Below are positions 14,264 through 22,995 of a stretch of 64,000 nt of DNA, piece by piece. Each line of letters begins with the position of its first letter. Position 1 is the stretch's first letter. The translations under genes and the position numbers were made by a program. The stretch is from Halorubellus sp. JP-L1. GTDB taxonomy: Archaea > Halobacteriota > Halobacteria > Halobacteriales > Natrialbaceae. Location of the stretch: assembly GCF_011440375.1 (NCBI RefSeq), contig NZ_JAAOIR010000001.1:496001-560000 (forward strand), in the 5' to 3' direction. Below the pieces are notes generated by a model, which saw nothing but the letters and a program-made list of their open reading frames with translations, was not told the DNA's origin and made no database searches.

Positions 14264-16969
14264 CTACACACGGCGGCTCGTCGCCTCGACCCGGCGCTCG
14301 AGGCGATCGACGACCTCCGACAGCCGCGGCCGCGAGCCCAGGAATAGCCGGACGCCCTGCGGCGACGCCTCCACGGACCACACCTCGAGCGCTTCGTCGC
14401 CCGGGAGGACGTCGGGGTTGATCGCCTCGACGAGCCGCCACCCGACCTGATTCTCGACCGTGACCTCGGCCTCCCAGAGCGGCTCGCTCGTCTCCTGAAC
14501 GATCCGGAGCGCACCCTGCTGGCACGCCCGATCCGTCGTCAACCCCGGGAACGTCTGCTTCGTGAGCTCGCGCGCATCCCCCGACCACTGCCCACTCGCG
14601 TACTCGCCGCGGGTCTCGAACGGGTAGTCGACCGCCACCTCCTGCCCGTCCGTGATCGACCCTGACGAGAGCGCCTTCAGCTCCCCGTCGAGGTTGTCGA
14701 TCTCGTAGTCCGCCCCCCGCGTGTACTCGTCGCCCGTACTCGGGTCACGGACCGCCTCCTTCCCAGGCTTGACTCGGTCGTGATCGAGCGCGACCCACGT
14801 GCCGTGGGGGAGGGAGACGCGCTCCCCGCTCCGCTGCTGCGCGGAGCCTTCGACGATCGCCTTCGTCGTGAATTGGCCGGTCTGCTTCGTCACGCTCGCG
14901 TTCGTGACGGCGCCGCGGAGCTCGCCCGAGCGCTGGCCGGGTTGGGTCCACTCCACGCTCTCGGTGCCGTCCGCGTTGCGGCGGTACTCCCAGATGTAGT
15001 CGCCGTCCCGCGCGATCTCCGAGAGGACGTCGACGAGGCTCCCCTCGAGGCGCCGGTTCTCCACGACTGGGATGTCTTCGAGCTCGGCGTAGACGTTGAT
15101 GGAGTCGATCGCCTGCCCCTGCGTCCCCTGCGTCGGCGTCGTCGACGACGAACCATACCTGGATAGCGTCACCCGAGCACGGATGCTGCTGCCAGCGCTC
15201 CCGAACGTTGTGTCGAGAGTCTCGGTGTTGGATGCTTCCGTCCACGTCGACCCACCGTCGTTCGAGGCCGCAACTGCCTGTGCACCCGATACGTCATCCA
15301 TCTCAAGAACCACACGGCCGTCCGTCACGGAATACACACTCGTCGCGACATCGAACACGACATCGAACTCGTCGGGTTTCTTCTCCGGCCCCGCGAGGGC
15401 GTCATTGCTATCGAGCGTGTTGTCGAACGTGTACGAGAATCGGGAGTCGTGGGGCGCGATGACGTCCACGAACAACTCCTCGTCGGAGGCAGCAGAGTCG
15501 ACCTCGAGGCGGAACGTGTGCGGGTTCCCGCCCGGGGTGAGGTCCGGGCCGTCGTAGCCGTCGCCGTCGAACGTCGACCCGTCGAGGAAGTCCCAGTCCT
15601 TGTTGATCCCGACGCCACCCGAGACGGTGTCGATCGGGTCACCGTTCAAGTACGCCGTCCACGCCGGCGACCCACTATCCTCCCACATCCGGACGGCGAC
15701 CGCGATCGCTGACGCGGGCACGCGGTAGTCGACATCGAAGTCCAGCTCCAGGTACTCGCCGGCGGCGTCGAGCTGGTGGACGGCGCCGTTCGACGCCCCA
15801 CTCAGGGGGATGTTCCCGCCGCCCTGGACGGTCGCGTTCTCGCCTTCGGTCACCCAGCACGACTGCGCGAGCGCCAGCTCGCCACCCTCGATCACGACCG
15901 GGTCCGTCGACGACAGTGTCGTCACGCCCGAGAAGTCCGCCGAGGAGTCCGCGGCCTGCATCAGCGTCTCGCCCTGACTGTTCGACGCGGGGTCGTCGAC
16001 GTTCGCCGCATACGGCGTGTTGTCCGTGATGAGGTCGGTGGCGAGGTCGTGCCCGGGCTGGGAGTCGACCGACACCTCCACGGTCTGCTCGAGTTCGGTG
16101 CCGCCGACGCCCTCCAGGACGGCCGTCGCCTCGCCGACGTCGACGTCGATGTCCGTGACCTCGTCGATCGGCTCCCGCCTGCCGTCGTGCCAGACGCGCA
16201 TCGCGGCCTGCTCCCACCCCGACGCGGTCCAGTCCCGGTCGTCCTCCACGGGGATCCGCACCGTCGGCAGACCGTTCAACGCGGGGGACCGCTCGGGGTC
16301 GCCCGCGACCGTCGGCCGCACCGTCCGCCCGTCGGGATGCTCGAGCTCGACGTGCCAGCCGCTCGCCGGGACGCGGCCCTGCTCGAGCCCGATCGACCCC
16401 GCCGTGATCTCCTCGACGCCGCTGTCGGCGAAGACGTGCTCGGTCCGGACGCGGACCTTGTACCGGTACGTCTCGCCCGGCACCAGCGCGGTGTCCGTGT
16501 ACGCCGTCGTGTCGGGGGCGAGGACGGTGTGCTCGCGGTACGGTTCGAAGCCATCGGCGTACTCGCGAGCGCGCAGCAGGACGTAGTCATCCTCGGTGGT
16601 GGTGTTGTCCGTCCAGGAGAGGTCGACGCTTGATGCCGTCACGGTGTCTGTGGAGAGGTCGGTAGGGCCGGCAATCAATCTGACCGGTGAGATTTCTACG
16701 TACGCCGTGATTGCGTGTTCGGTTTCGGTGCGGGCTCGAATCGCGTACTCCTCGCCGACAGTCAGCCCCGTGATGGCCAGGTCGTTGGTATCGTGGTCAG
16801 TAGTGCCGAGTTCCGTCCAGTCGTCGCCGGAGTTGTAGACACGGTACTGCCAGCGGTACGTGCCGTGCGTGATAGTGTCGTCGACGAGGGCGGTGAGTAA
16901 ACTCGATTCTGAGGCATCTGCTCGTAGGTTCTGGACGCCCGGTAGCTCTGTTTGAGTTGTAACTGGCAT
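14264..16969 (-). CDS. Large tail-tip/baseplate protein with fibronectin type III domains, 901 aa
   Basis: Residues ~10-100 and ~105-195 form two fibronectin type III repeats ('DLSTDTVTASSVDLSWTDNTTTEDDYVLLRA...GETYRYKVRVRTEH'). The middle ('PTVRIPVEDDRDWTASGWEQAAMRVWHDGRREPIDEVTDIDVDVGEATAVLEGVGG') resembles hub/tail-lysozyme-type proteins that make a central ring. Residues ~330-580 look like a carbohydrate-binding beta-sandwich, and the end looks structural again. It is the last gene of the late operon. Position after the fibre and the domain mix suggest a tail-tip or receptor-binding protein. The exact end was altered relative to a duplicated remnant at 13922. Confidence 0.7.
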   Translation of the reverse strand: MPVTTQTELPGVQNLRADASESSLLTALVDDTITHGTYRWQYRVYNSGDDWTELGTTDHDTNDLAITGLTVGEEYAIRARTETEHAITAYVEISPVRLIAGPTDLSTDTVTASSVDLSWTDNTTTEDDYVLLRAREYADGFEPYREHTVLAPDTTAYTDTALVPGETYRYKVRVRTEHVFADSGVEEITAGSIGLEQGRVPASGWHVELEHPDGRTVRPTVAGDPERSPALNGLPTVRIPVEDDRDWTASGWEQAAMRVWHDGRREPIDEVTDIDVDVGEATAVLEGVGGTELEQTVEVSVDSQPGHDLATDLITDNTPYAANVDDPASNSQGETLMQAADSSADFSGVTTLSSTDPVVIEGGELALAQSCWVTEGENATVQGGGNIPLSGASNGAVHQLDAAGEYLELDFDVDYRVPASAIAVAVRMWEDSGSPAWTAYLNGDPIDTVSGGVGINKDWDFLDGSTFDGDGYDGPDLTPGGNPHTFRLEVDSAASDEELFVDVIAPHDSRFSYTFDNTLDSNDALAGPEKKPDEFDVVFDVATSVYSVTDGRVVLEMDDVSGAQAVAASNDGGSTWTEASNTETLDTTFGSAGSSIRARVTLSRYGSSSTTPTQGTQGQAIDSINVYAELEDIPVVENRRLEGSLVDVLSEIARDGDYIWEYRRNADGTESVEWTQPGQRSGELRGAVTNASVTKQTGQFTTKAIVEGSAQQRSGERVSLPHGTWVALDHDRVKPGKEAVRDPSTGDEYTRGADYEIDNLDGELKALSSGSITDGQEVAVDYPFETRGEYASGQWSGDARELTKQTFPGLTTDRACQQGALRIVQETSEPLWEAEVTVENQVGWRLVEAINPDVLPGDEALEVWSVEASPQGVRLFLGSRPRLSEVVDRLERRVEATSRRV

Positions 16970-17014
16970 TTTTAAGTAGTATTGAGGAATGGGACAGCTG
17001 TTCAGTGAGCTTCA

Positions 17015-18394
17015 CTACTTTCCGAATGTGTATCCGTAGACGTCCATGCGCCCTACCATGTCCGTGTTCGACCAAATTCTCAGACTGTCGACTTCTGGTT
17101 GGAGTCTGTTTAATTTCGCAACCTGCATCGTATCGCTCCCCGCGCTGAACCCGTTCGACTGGGCGACGCTGACGTACTTGTCACCTGATAGAATCGAATT
17201 TGCAGACGAGACCAGCAACTGCCCATACGCGGATTCGTTTCCGCCGAATCCACCAAGCTTAATCTCGCTCTCCCCGGTACTCGTCGTTCCGGATATGTCC
17301 GTATATAGGTAGTCCGAGGCACTTACACCATTGACCCGCATATCGACAGTTCCCGACGATGTGCTGGGCGTCTCTAAGTATAGATCGACGAGCATCGCTT
17401 CAGGTGATTCTGGTAGGGACCCGGTGTCGACGTCAAACGTGGTCGTATCGTCAGTATCGGTCGTTGTGAACAGGCTGTACCAGTTCCGCTCTCGCTGGGA
17501 ATCTCGATATAGACGCCGGTTATCGATGTCGTACGCAGTCGACCCAAACCACGACCCAGGGGGATCGGGAGCAGATGCAGAACTCTCGGAGATAATTATC
17601 GTCGAGGATTCGGTTGCATTATGCGCTTTTTCGTTCGCGTTTCCGGTGGTTCGTTGACATTGGATATGCCCTCCTCGCTTGGAGGACAGTCCGATGTCAC
17701 AGTTGGACACATCCACATCCCTGACATCAAGACCCGACGCGTACGCCAGTACACCGCGCGTGAACGTCGTCCCGCCGTCAAATTCGACGTTCCAGACTGA
17801 CCCCTCTTCTGTTCCGTAAAACGCAATGCCATTCAGCTCCTCGTAATAAGGGCCTTCCCGAAGAATGTGAACGCCATCAATCCTGGGGGTAGCCGTGCCG
17901 ACACAGCTACCGACAGTTATACTCCCGACTTCGACGTTGCTGGGGGTGTCGCTATCCCCGTCAAGTAGCAGGTTTACGACCGGGCCTGCCTCATCTGCCA
18001 AGCTGTCATTGATACCTCCTTGTCCAGTCCCGATAACCGAGTCAATCAGGACATCCTCATCGTACGTCACCGGGAGAGATGGCGACGTTGTCAGATCGAC
18101 CGTGTACTGATGGCGCAGGTAAATCGGGCACCGGTCGACCGCTTCCTGGATTGTCGCGATTGGATTTGATTGAGTCCCATCGCCGGTGTCGCTGCCGTTG
18201 ACTGGGTCGACGTAAACGGTGGTATTTTGGTTCGACACGACCGGGCGACTTACTGGCGACGATCCGACCGATGCTTCGTCTGTACTTACCGAATCAAACG
18301 CTCCGTCTTCGAAGGTAACGGGGACCTTGTTTCCATTACTGTCGTAGCCGACGATCTTGCCGTTCTCGTTCCGAAGTTCGATGTCGTTAGTCAT
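17015..18394 (-). CDS. Tail fibre/adhesin with right-handed beta-helix, 459 aa
   Basis: After a short N-terminal anchor segment ('NDIELRNENGKIVGYDSNGNKVPVTFEDG') comes 'TTVYVDPVNGSDTGDGTQSNPIATIQEAVD', the hallmark start of a pectate-lyase-type right-handed beta-helix, which continues to about residue 275. The C-terminal ~170 residues are a separate beta-sandwich-like domain. Viral beta-helix proteins of this type bind host surface glycans. The start ATG at 18394 overlaps the stop of the lipoprotein gene. The N-terminal peptide is repeated in a truncated frame at 18919, so the region is duplicated. Confidence 0.75.
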   Translation of the reverse strand: MTNDIELRNENGKIVGYDSNGNKVPVTFEDGAFDSVSTDEASVGSSPVSRPVVSNQNTTVYVDPVNGSDTGDGTQSNPIATIQEAVDRCPIYLRHQYTVDLTTSPSLPVTYDEDVLIDSVIGTGQGGINDSLADEAGPVVNLLLDGDSDTPSNVEVGSITVGSCVGTATPRIDGVHILREGPYYEELNGIAFYGTEEGSVWNVEFDGGTTFTRGVLAYASGLDVRDVDVSNCDIGLSSKRGGHIQCQRTTGNANEKAHNATESSTIIISESSASAPDPPGSWFGSTAYDIDNRRLYRDSQRERNWYSLFTTTDTDDTTTFDVDTGSLPESPEAMLVDLYLETPSTSSGTVDMRVNGVSASDYLYTDISGTTSTGESEIKLGGFGGNESAYGQLLVSSANSILSGDKYVSVAQSNGFSAGSDTMQVAKLNRLQPEVDSLRIWSNTDMVGRMDVYGYTFGK

Positions 18395-18759
18395 TCTGTC
18401 TCCGTGAGGCCGATGCCAGCGCCGTTCTCTATGACGAGCCGGCCAGTTGCTTCCCACACGATACGCTCGTAGAACTCTGACGAACCAATTTTCGTCTCGC
18501 CATTTTGGATTACGAGATCGTTTGATTGCGTTCTCGTAGCCGATGTTGGCTGTGCCGACGTGGATTTCGTCGATACGGTGGTTGTATTGTCGGCGGTGAT
18601 GTCGAGTGTCTCTGTAGGAGATTGTGGCTTAGTTGACACCGTCGCTTCAGTACTCGAGACTTGGCTCTCCGTTTCATTACATCCGGCAACCGCGACGGCA
18701 ACACTTGTCCCAGTAACAGCCAAAAGCGTCCGCCGAGAAAGGGATACCGAATTTCGCAT
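18391..18759 (-). CDS. Predicted Tat/Sec lipoprotein with a tail-protein C terminus, 122 aa
   Basis: The N terminus 'SLSRRTLLAVTGTSVAVAVAGC' has a twin-arginine motif, hydrophobic core and lipobox Cys at residue 27. Thr/Ser-rich linker sequence follows (28-85). The last ~35 residues (SEFYERIVWEATGRLVIE...IGLTE) closely match the end of the fibronectin protein at 18919-19584. It thus looks like a host-type lipoprotein gene joined to a copy of a tail gene's end. A perfect palindrome lies 13 bases upstream, so it may have its own promoter. An infection-excluding surface lipoprotein is plausible but unproven. Confidence 0.65.
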   Translation of the reverse strand: MRNSVSLSRRTLLAVTGTSVAVAVAGCNETESQVSSTEATVSTKPQSPTETLDITADNTTTVSTKSTSAQPTSATRTQSNDLVIQNGETKIGSSEFYERIVWEATGRLVIENGAGIGLTETE

Positions 18760-18919
18760 AGTGACCTGTACCTACCAATTGGTAAAAAGGTTCGCCCATA
18801 AGCAATGTCTCTTTGACGTGAACGGCCACCGCTTCTCCAGAGTACACCGCAGACGGCCCCACCGCTGCCCCGCCGGCAACTGTACCATTCTCGTTCCGAA
18901 GGTCAATGCAGTGGATCAT
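18677..18919 (-). pseudogene. Truncated copy of the fibre N terminus
   Basis: Starts MIHCIDLRNENGTVAGG, matching the fibre start (MTNDIELRNENGKIVG) at 18394. The match ends after about 20 residues, and the frame then runs into sequence that overlaps the lipoprotein gene in another phase with no sensible protein (ends in a Cys/Arg-rich tail). The start codon overlaps the stop of the fibronectin gene, just as the intact fibre start overlaps the lipoprotein stop. This marks a duplication with the lipoprotein segment between the copies. Confidence 0.6.
18773..18784. promoter_or_regulatory. Perfect palindrome TACCAATTGGTA
   Basis: A 12-base perfect palindrome ending 13 bases upstream of the lipoprotein ATG (18759), next to an AT-rich run that reads CCTTTTTACC on the minus strand. 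It is a likely TATA/operator for a separate promoter inside the late operon. Confidence 0.5.
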
Positions 18920-19584
18920 TATATCTCCGTGAGGCCGATAGTAGCGGCGTCCTCGATGACGAGTTGGCCAGTTTCTTCCCACACGATCTGGGCATAGAAC
19001 TCAGTGCTATCGTCGTTCACAACCGGCTCAGTTTCGCCAGCGAGCACGTAAAGCGTGCCGTCGACCCGTTCGAGGTGCTCGGTGATCGCAAGGGCGCGAA
19101 CTTTGTACTCTTCGCCAGTTCGAAGCCCAGTGAGGGTGGCCGTGGAGTCGTCGTCGACGTCGACGGTAGGGCCCTGCGTCCAGGTGTCGACGTCTGACGG
19201 CCGGTACTCAACTCGCGTCCACCCAGCGTCGTGATTCGTCGTCCACGACACGTCAATCGAGGTTGATCCCGGTGCGGCAGCGAGGTCCATCGGCGTCGGG
19301 AGTCTCGTGACTGTGTCCGCCTCATTCGAAAGCGTCGACCGTGTTCCGTTTGTAACGCCAGCGACGCGGTAGTACAGGCGCTCCCCGTCACGGCGGTCCG
19401 TGTCCGTGTACGCCTCCGTCGTGCCGTCCACGACCTCCGCGAGCTCGTAGTCGTCGACAACCGAGCCCGGCGTCGCCGAACGATACACTTCGACGGTTTC
19501 GTAGGTCTCGGTATTCGTCCAGGCGAGGGCGATCTCGCCGATGCCGCCGCGACTGGCCGCCAGATTACTGGGTGCAGTAGGCAT
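18919..19584 (-). CDS. Fibronectin type III tail protein, 221 aa
   Basis: Two fibronectin type III domains: residues ~3-92 ('APSNLAASRGGIGEIALAWTNTETYETVEVYRS...LYYRVAGVTNG') and ~95-180 ('PMDLAAAPGSTSIDVSWTTNHDAGW...GEEYKVRALA'). The last 30 residues (EFYAQIVWEETGQLVIE...IGLTEI) are shared with the lipoprotein product. Such domains decorate phage tails and help attach to cell surfaces. Its stop shares a base with the start of the truncated fibre copy. Confidence 0.75.
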   Translation of the reverse strand: MPTAPSNLAASRGGIGEIALAWTNTETYETVEVYRSATPGSVVDDYELAEVVDGTTEAYTDTDRRDGERLYYRVAGVTNGTRSTLSNEADTVTRLPTPMDLAAAPGSTSIDVSWTTNHDAGWTRVEYRPSDVDTWTQGPTVDVDDDSTATLTGLRTGEEYKVRALAITEHLERVDGTLYVLAGETEPVVNDDSTEFYAQIVWEETGQLVIEDAATIGLTEI

Positions 19585-19595
19585 GAGGACAGGGG

Positions 19596-20750
19596 TTATT
19601 CGCGAGTGCTACGACGCGAATGCAGCTGCTTCGACTCCGACGCGTCAATGACGCGCGGCGACGCGGTCGGGTCCAGGAGGTCATCAAGCCCCGAGGGAAC
19701 TGGCCCCGACGAGTTCCCGGGAATTGTCCAGAGAACATCCTCGAGACCGCGCTTGATCGCGGCATCAAGTGCGAAGATGTCGCCCGTCGATAAGTTGCTG
19801 AAGAGGACGTACGCGTCGACACGTTCTAGGCCGATGCCGACGACGTCGACGTCCAGGACCTCCCAATCGGTCGTGCTCGGACTAACACTCTCCCAGGCCT
19901 CCGATACCGCGTTCCAGCGCTGGGCGCTGATCCCGGGCGACCCCTCTTCGTCGAACGTGACCCGGAGCCGCCCGGTGTCCGCGACGAGATTTCCCGAGTA
20001 GTCGTGGTCCGGCGAGAAGACCTTCGACCACTGGACGTCACCGTCGCTGTCGAGCTTCGAGTCGTGACCGCGGGTATCCCAGACGCGGACGTCCACGCCC
20101 TCCTCGACGTCGTACGGGACATCGTAGATGAGCGCCGGCTCCGACGCGCCGAGCGGGTCGTCGGTGTAGGGGTCGAAGAGGTCGACGTCCGCCCACTCGC
20201 CGCTGGCGGTCGCGACGACGTCCCCGCTCGCGAGCGCCGTCTCGCCCGTCTCCCGATCGACCCACTGCACCTTCGACGCCGCACCCGGGACGGCCACGCG
20301 CGACGCCTGCGTGCTCCCGAAGTCGTTCTGGACCTGAGTGGGGTTCGTCGCGACCATCCGCCAGTGCTTGTTCCGAGTGCCCTTCTGGGTGAGGCCGACG
20401 TCGAACCGCTGGAGGCTGTCGCTCTGCGCGGTCTCCGGGTTGGTCCGGCCACTCTCGAGGACGTAGTAGCCCGCGAGCGACGTCTCGCCGTCTGGCGCGA
20501 ACACGGGGATCGGACCGATGTCCGGCGAGCTCACGAGCTCGTCGAGCTCGTCGGTCTGCTTCTTGGCGTAGTCGCCGAGGTAGGCCCCGCTCAGCGTCTG
20601 CTCGCCGGGGAGACTCGAGATGTCCTCAACGATGCTGGCGCCGCCAGCGAGCGCGCCCTCCGCGGCGATGTTCTGTCGATTCGAGCGCTCCTGCCGGTCA
20701 CGCCCGGCTTGTGGGAAGACGAGCGTCGAAAACTGGAGTGTCTCAGGCAT
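19596..20750 (-). CDS. Tail protein, 384 aa
   Basis: Position after the distal tail gene and before the fibronectin/fibre genes marks it as a tail-tip component. The first ~90 residues are helical and polar; the middle ('KVQWVDRETGETALASGDVVATASGEWADVDLFDPYTDDPLGAS...') and the rest are beta-rich with no recognised domain. The C-terminal part includes 'GIGLERVDAYVLFSNLSTGDIFALDAAIKRG'. Family not identified. Confidence 0.65.
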   Translation of the reverse strand: MPETLQFSTLVFPQAGRDRQERSNRQNIAAEGALAGGASIVEDISSLPGEQTLSGAYLGDYAKKQTDELDELVSSPDIGPIPVFAPDGETSLAGYYVLESGRTNPETAQSDSLQRFDVGLTQKGTRNKHWRMVATNPTQVQNDFGSTQASRVAVPGAASKVQWVDRETGETALASGDVVATASGEWADVDLFDPYTDDPLGASEPALIYDVPYDVEEGVDVRVWDTRGHDSKLDSDGDVQWSKVFSPDHDYSGNLVADTGRLRVTFDEEGSPGISAQRWNAVSEAWESVSPSTTDWEVLDVDVVGIGLERVDAYVLFSNLSTGDIFALDAAIKRGLEDVLWTIPGNSSGPVPSGLDDLLDPTASPRVIDASESKQLHSRRSTRE

Positions 20751-20753
20751 AAG

Positions 20754-21353
20754 TTACTGGGGTGACTGCGGGGTACCGGAGGTGTAGGACTCGATGTCGA
20801 GGGTCTCGACGAACGTCATGGAGCCGTCCCAGACGCTGGACTCCTCGACGGAGTCGAACGTGAAGTTCGGGTCGCGAACGACCACGGATAGTGGCTCGTA
20901 GCGACCAGGCTCCGAGTATTCGGCGATCTCGAGTGTTGCGGGGTTTCCCGAGTCGATCTCGGTCTTCATCAGGTAGCGGTCGAGAACTGAGACTTGTGCG
21001 TGAATATCTTCGCTCGTGGCGTCGGTGGTGGTGCCGCCGTTGCCGGTGTCGCCCCACTGGTGTGGACTCCCAGTGTAGCCTTGGAAGTCCAAGGTGACGG
21101 TGTGGAGGCCGAGGCCTTTGTCGAGGGAGAGCTGCTGTCGGTTGCTTTCGCCGAGGCTGACGTCGTCGTCGCCCTCGAGGTAGTCGAGGACGAGACTGGA
21201 AATTGCGCGGATCGTGCCGGAGTCCTGGATGACTGGGTCGACCTCGGCACCAATCTCATACCGAACATTGGTAGGAAAAACGAACTTTCCTGTGACTGTC
21301 TGGCCGTCGATCTTGGCGTCCGGGATGGTAAGGGTCGGGTTGACGTAGGTCAT
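20754..21353 (-). CDS. Distal tail-type protein, 199 aa
   Basis: A beta-rich soluble protein encoded after the tape measure (MTYVNPTLTIPDAKIDGQTVTGKFVFPTNVRYEIG... and 'KGLGLHTVTLDFQGYTGSPHQWGDTG'). Size and position fit the distal tail (Dit-like) or tail-completion protein, but no diagnostic motif is seen. Only three bases separate it from the next leftward gene. Confidence 0.6.
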   Translation of the reverse strand: MTYVNPTLTIPDAKIDGQTVTGKFVFPTNVRYEIGAEVDPVIQDSGTIRAISSLVLDYLEGDDDVSLGESNRQQLSLDKGLGLHTVTLDFQGYTGSPHQWGDTGNGGTTTDATSEDIHAQVSVLDRYLMKTEIDSGNPATLEIAEYSEPGRYEPLSVVVRDPNFTFDSVEESSVWDGSMTFVETLDIESYTSGTPQSPQ

Positions 21354-21419
21354 CTTTTAAGGGAGTGCTGTCTGGCTTTGCGCTTAGATTTATCAACCGG
21401 GCGGCCGACCTCGGCAAGT

Positions 21420-21593
21420 ATGCCCGTAAGCCGTCCAATCAGACTTCTAATATATACTCTAGCAGCTGTGGGGGTGACGCTACTGTTCTACTCGTGGTGG
21501 GGGGTCGAAGGTGCCGGAATTGGCCTAATATCCTCCGCTCTCGGGCTGGGGGTAGGTGAATGGGACAACATGCGAAAACGCGAAGCGGATTAG
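21420..21593 (+). CDS. Small two-span membrane protein on the opposite strand, 57 aa
   Basis: Reads MPVSRPIRLLIYTLAAVGVTLLFYSWW... then 'GAGIGLISSALGLGVGEW', two closely spaced hydrophobic segments with a basic N terminus and charged end. It lies on the plus strand in a gap between the tape measure and distal tail genes, which are both leftward. A TATA-like GATTTATCAA at about 21387-21396 lies some 25 bases before the ATG, fitting leaderless expression. It behaves like an independently expressed accessory gene. Function unknown. Confidence 0.6.
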   Translation: MPVSRPIRLLIYTLAAVGVTLLFYSWWGVEGAGIGLISSALGLGVGEWDNMRKREAD

Positions 21594-22858
21594 ACTCGTC
21601 TGGAGTTTTTGATGCGTTCGAGGTCGCGACGCACCTGTTCCATCTCACGCTTTAGCTCGCGTTCGAGTTTCGAGAGGCTCTGGGCATCGATGGTGATCTT
21701 GTTCGTGACGTCGATCGTCGTGTTCCCGCTTTCTCGAGACTCACGAGCTCGGTTCCCACCGAACGCGCCGGTGCGTCGACGCCGGATGTCGTCCCGGTAG
21801 ACGTCCGAGTTACTCTGCCGGGCTTCGCGGATGGTGTCGACGGTCCCGCGACTGTAGCCTGACGTGAGGAACGACGGGATATTCGCCTGTGCACGTTCCT
21901 GCGCCTGCCCTGTCGGGTTCACGCGCTGCTGAGTCCCATTGGAGTCACCATTCCCGCCGAACATCTCCACCAGATTCGGCGGCTTGATCCCGAACGTCAT
22001 CGTGCCCTGACCCAGGACGCTATTCCGAGGGGTTTTCTCGTCGCCTGCCTTCCACGGCGCTTGCATCTGTGACCCCGCAACCGCCGGCGCCGCGATACCC
22101 AGAACACTGAGAAGCGATCCGGTTCCAGCCGTAGCACTTGCTGAAGCTCCAAGGCCGCTTGACGCACTTCCGCCGAGTGCCTTCGCGAGTAGGGCGAGTC
22201 CACCACCAGCAGCGCCTGCCGCTGCCAACTTTGTCGCACCCGACCCACTCCCGTCGCCACTGGGGAGGTTGACGGTGATTGGGAGCCAATCAGGCTCCTC
22301 GATCCCGAGCGCTGGGAGATCCGGCGTCACATCCAGCTTCGGCGGGTTGTCGACAACGTCGAGATCAGGGAACGCGCTGCCGTCTGGAATCCTGATCTTC
22401 GGCGCATCCGGCATCTCGAGCGACGGGAGATCCGGCCACGAAAACGACGTCAGGGCGCCGACGATAGCCGCAGCACCCAGGAGCATCCCTCCCCCGAGCA
22501 GACCACCGCCACCACCGCTGCCACTCCGAGGACGAAGCGAGCTTCCCGCACCTCCACCTGCAGCGGTCTCGACGAGCTCCTCGAGGAGCTCGTTCCGGTC
22601 GTGCGCGAGCTCGACGAGGTCGTCGGAGTCCGCCGCAATCGACTCCGCCGAGTCCGCCTGGTCCGAGAGCAGCTGGCGGCTCATCGCCCGTTCTTTCGAC
22701 GCACGCCCATTCGCGCTCGAGGCGAGCTGGCCGGACGTCGACGTGTCGACGTCGACCGACACGCCACCGAGTTCGTCCTCAATCTCGGCGCGTGCGTTCC
22801 GGATGCTGGCGTCGCTCACCTCGAGGTCCAGGACGGCCTTCGTGCCGAACTCAGTCAC
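21590..22858 (-). CDS. Short tail tape-measure protein, 422 aa
   Basis: Helical, low-complexity protein directly after the tail chaperone frames. The N-terminal region ('AVLDLEVSDASIRNARAEIEDELGGVSVDV') begins as many tape measures do, and residues ~90-110 are coiled coil. A Gly/Ala-rich hydrophobic segment follows ('GGGLLGGGMLLGAAAIVGAL', ~118-137), with another around 215-230. The last ~40 residues are again coiled coil. The start codon is GTG (22858), overlapping the stop of the frameshift frame. At the usual 1.5 angstrom per residue it would set a tail of roughly 60 nm, an inference. Confidence 0.75.
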   Translation of the reverse strand: MTEFGTKAVLDLEVSDASIRNARAEIEDELGGVSVDVDTSTSGQLASSANGRASKERAMSRQLLSDQADSAESIAADSDDLVELAHDRNELLEELVETAAGGGAGSSLRPRSGSGGGGGLLGGGMLLGAAAIVGALTSFSWPDLPSLEMPDAPKIRIPDGSAFPDLDVVDNPPKLDVTPDLPALGIEEPDWLPITVNLPSGDGSGSGATKLAAAGAAGGGLALLAKALGGSASSGLGASASATAGTGSLLSVLGIAAPAVAGSQMQAPWKAGDEKTPRNSVLGQGTMTFGIKPPNLVEMFGGNGDSNGTQQRVNPTGQAQERAQANIPSFLTSGYSRGTVDTIREARQSNSDVYRDDIRRRRTGAFGGNRARESRESGNTTIDVTNKITIDAQSLSKLERELKREMEQVRRDLERIKNSRRV

Positions 22859-22995
22859 AGGAGGTCACCTCCCAGATCTGGCATGAGCATCTTCAGTGCG
22901 AGGTAGCGTTCGACGTCCCGCCACCGGTATTCGCGAATCTGGCGCGGATCATGCCCATCGGACATGAGGAGAGCGCAGGCGTACTGCGTGGTCAC
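22855..22995 (-). CDS. Tail chaperone second frame (T part), reached by -1 frameshift
   Basis: This -1-phase frame runs on past the stop of the 169-aa chaperone. It encodes 'QYACALLMSDGHDPRQIREYRWRDVERYLALKMLMPDL', the short Trp/Arg-rich type of sequence seen in phage GT-like extensions. A GTG at 22995 could start it independently (46 aa). The frame is open from two codons before the slippery site at 23055-23061, so a -1 shift would give a 215-residue fusion (149 + 66). Its stop overlaps the tape-measure GTG. Chaperone role is inferred from gene order and frameshift architecture. Confidence 0.7.
   Translation of the reverse strand: MTTQYACALLMSDGHDPRQIREYRWRDVERYLALKMLMPDLGGDLL

Noticed and set aside
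16922-16985. TATA box directly before the 901-aa gene
   Set aside because: The TACTTAAAA run sits only a few bases before the ATG, too close for an archaeal promoter of that start.
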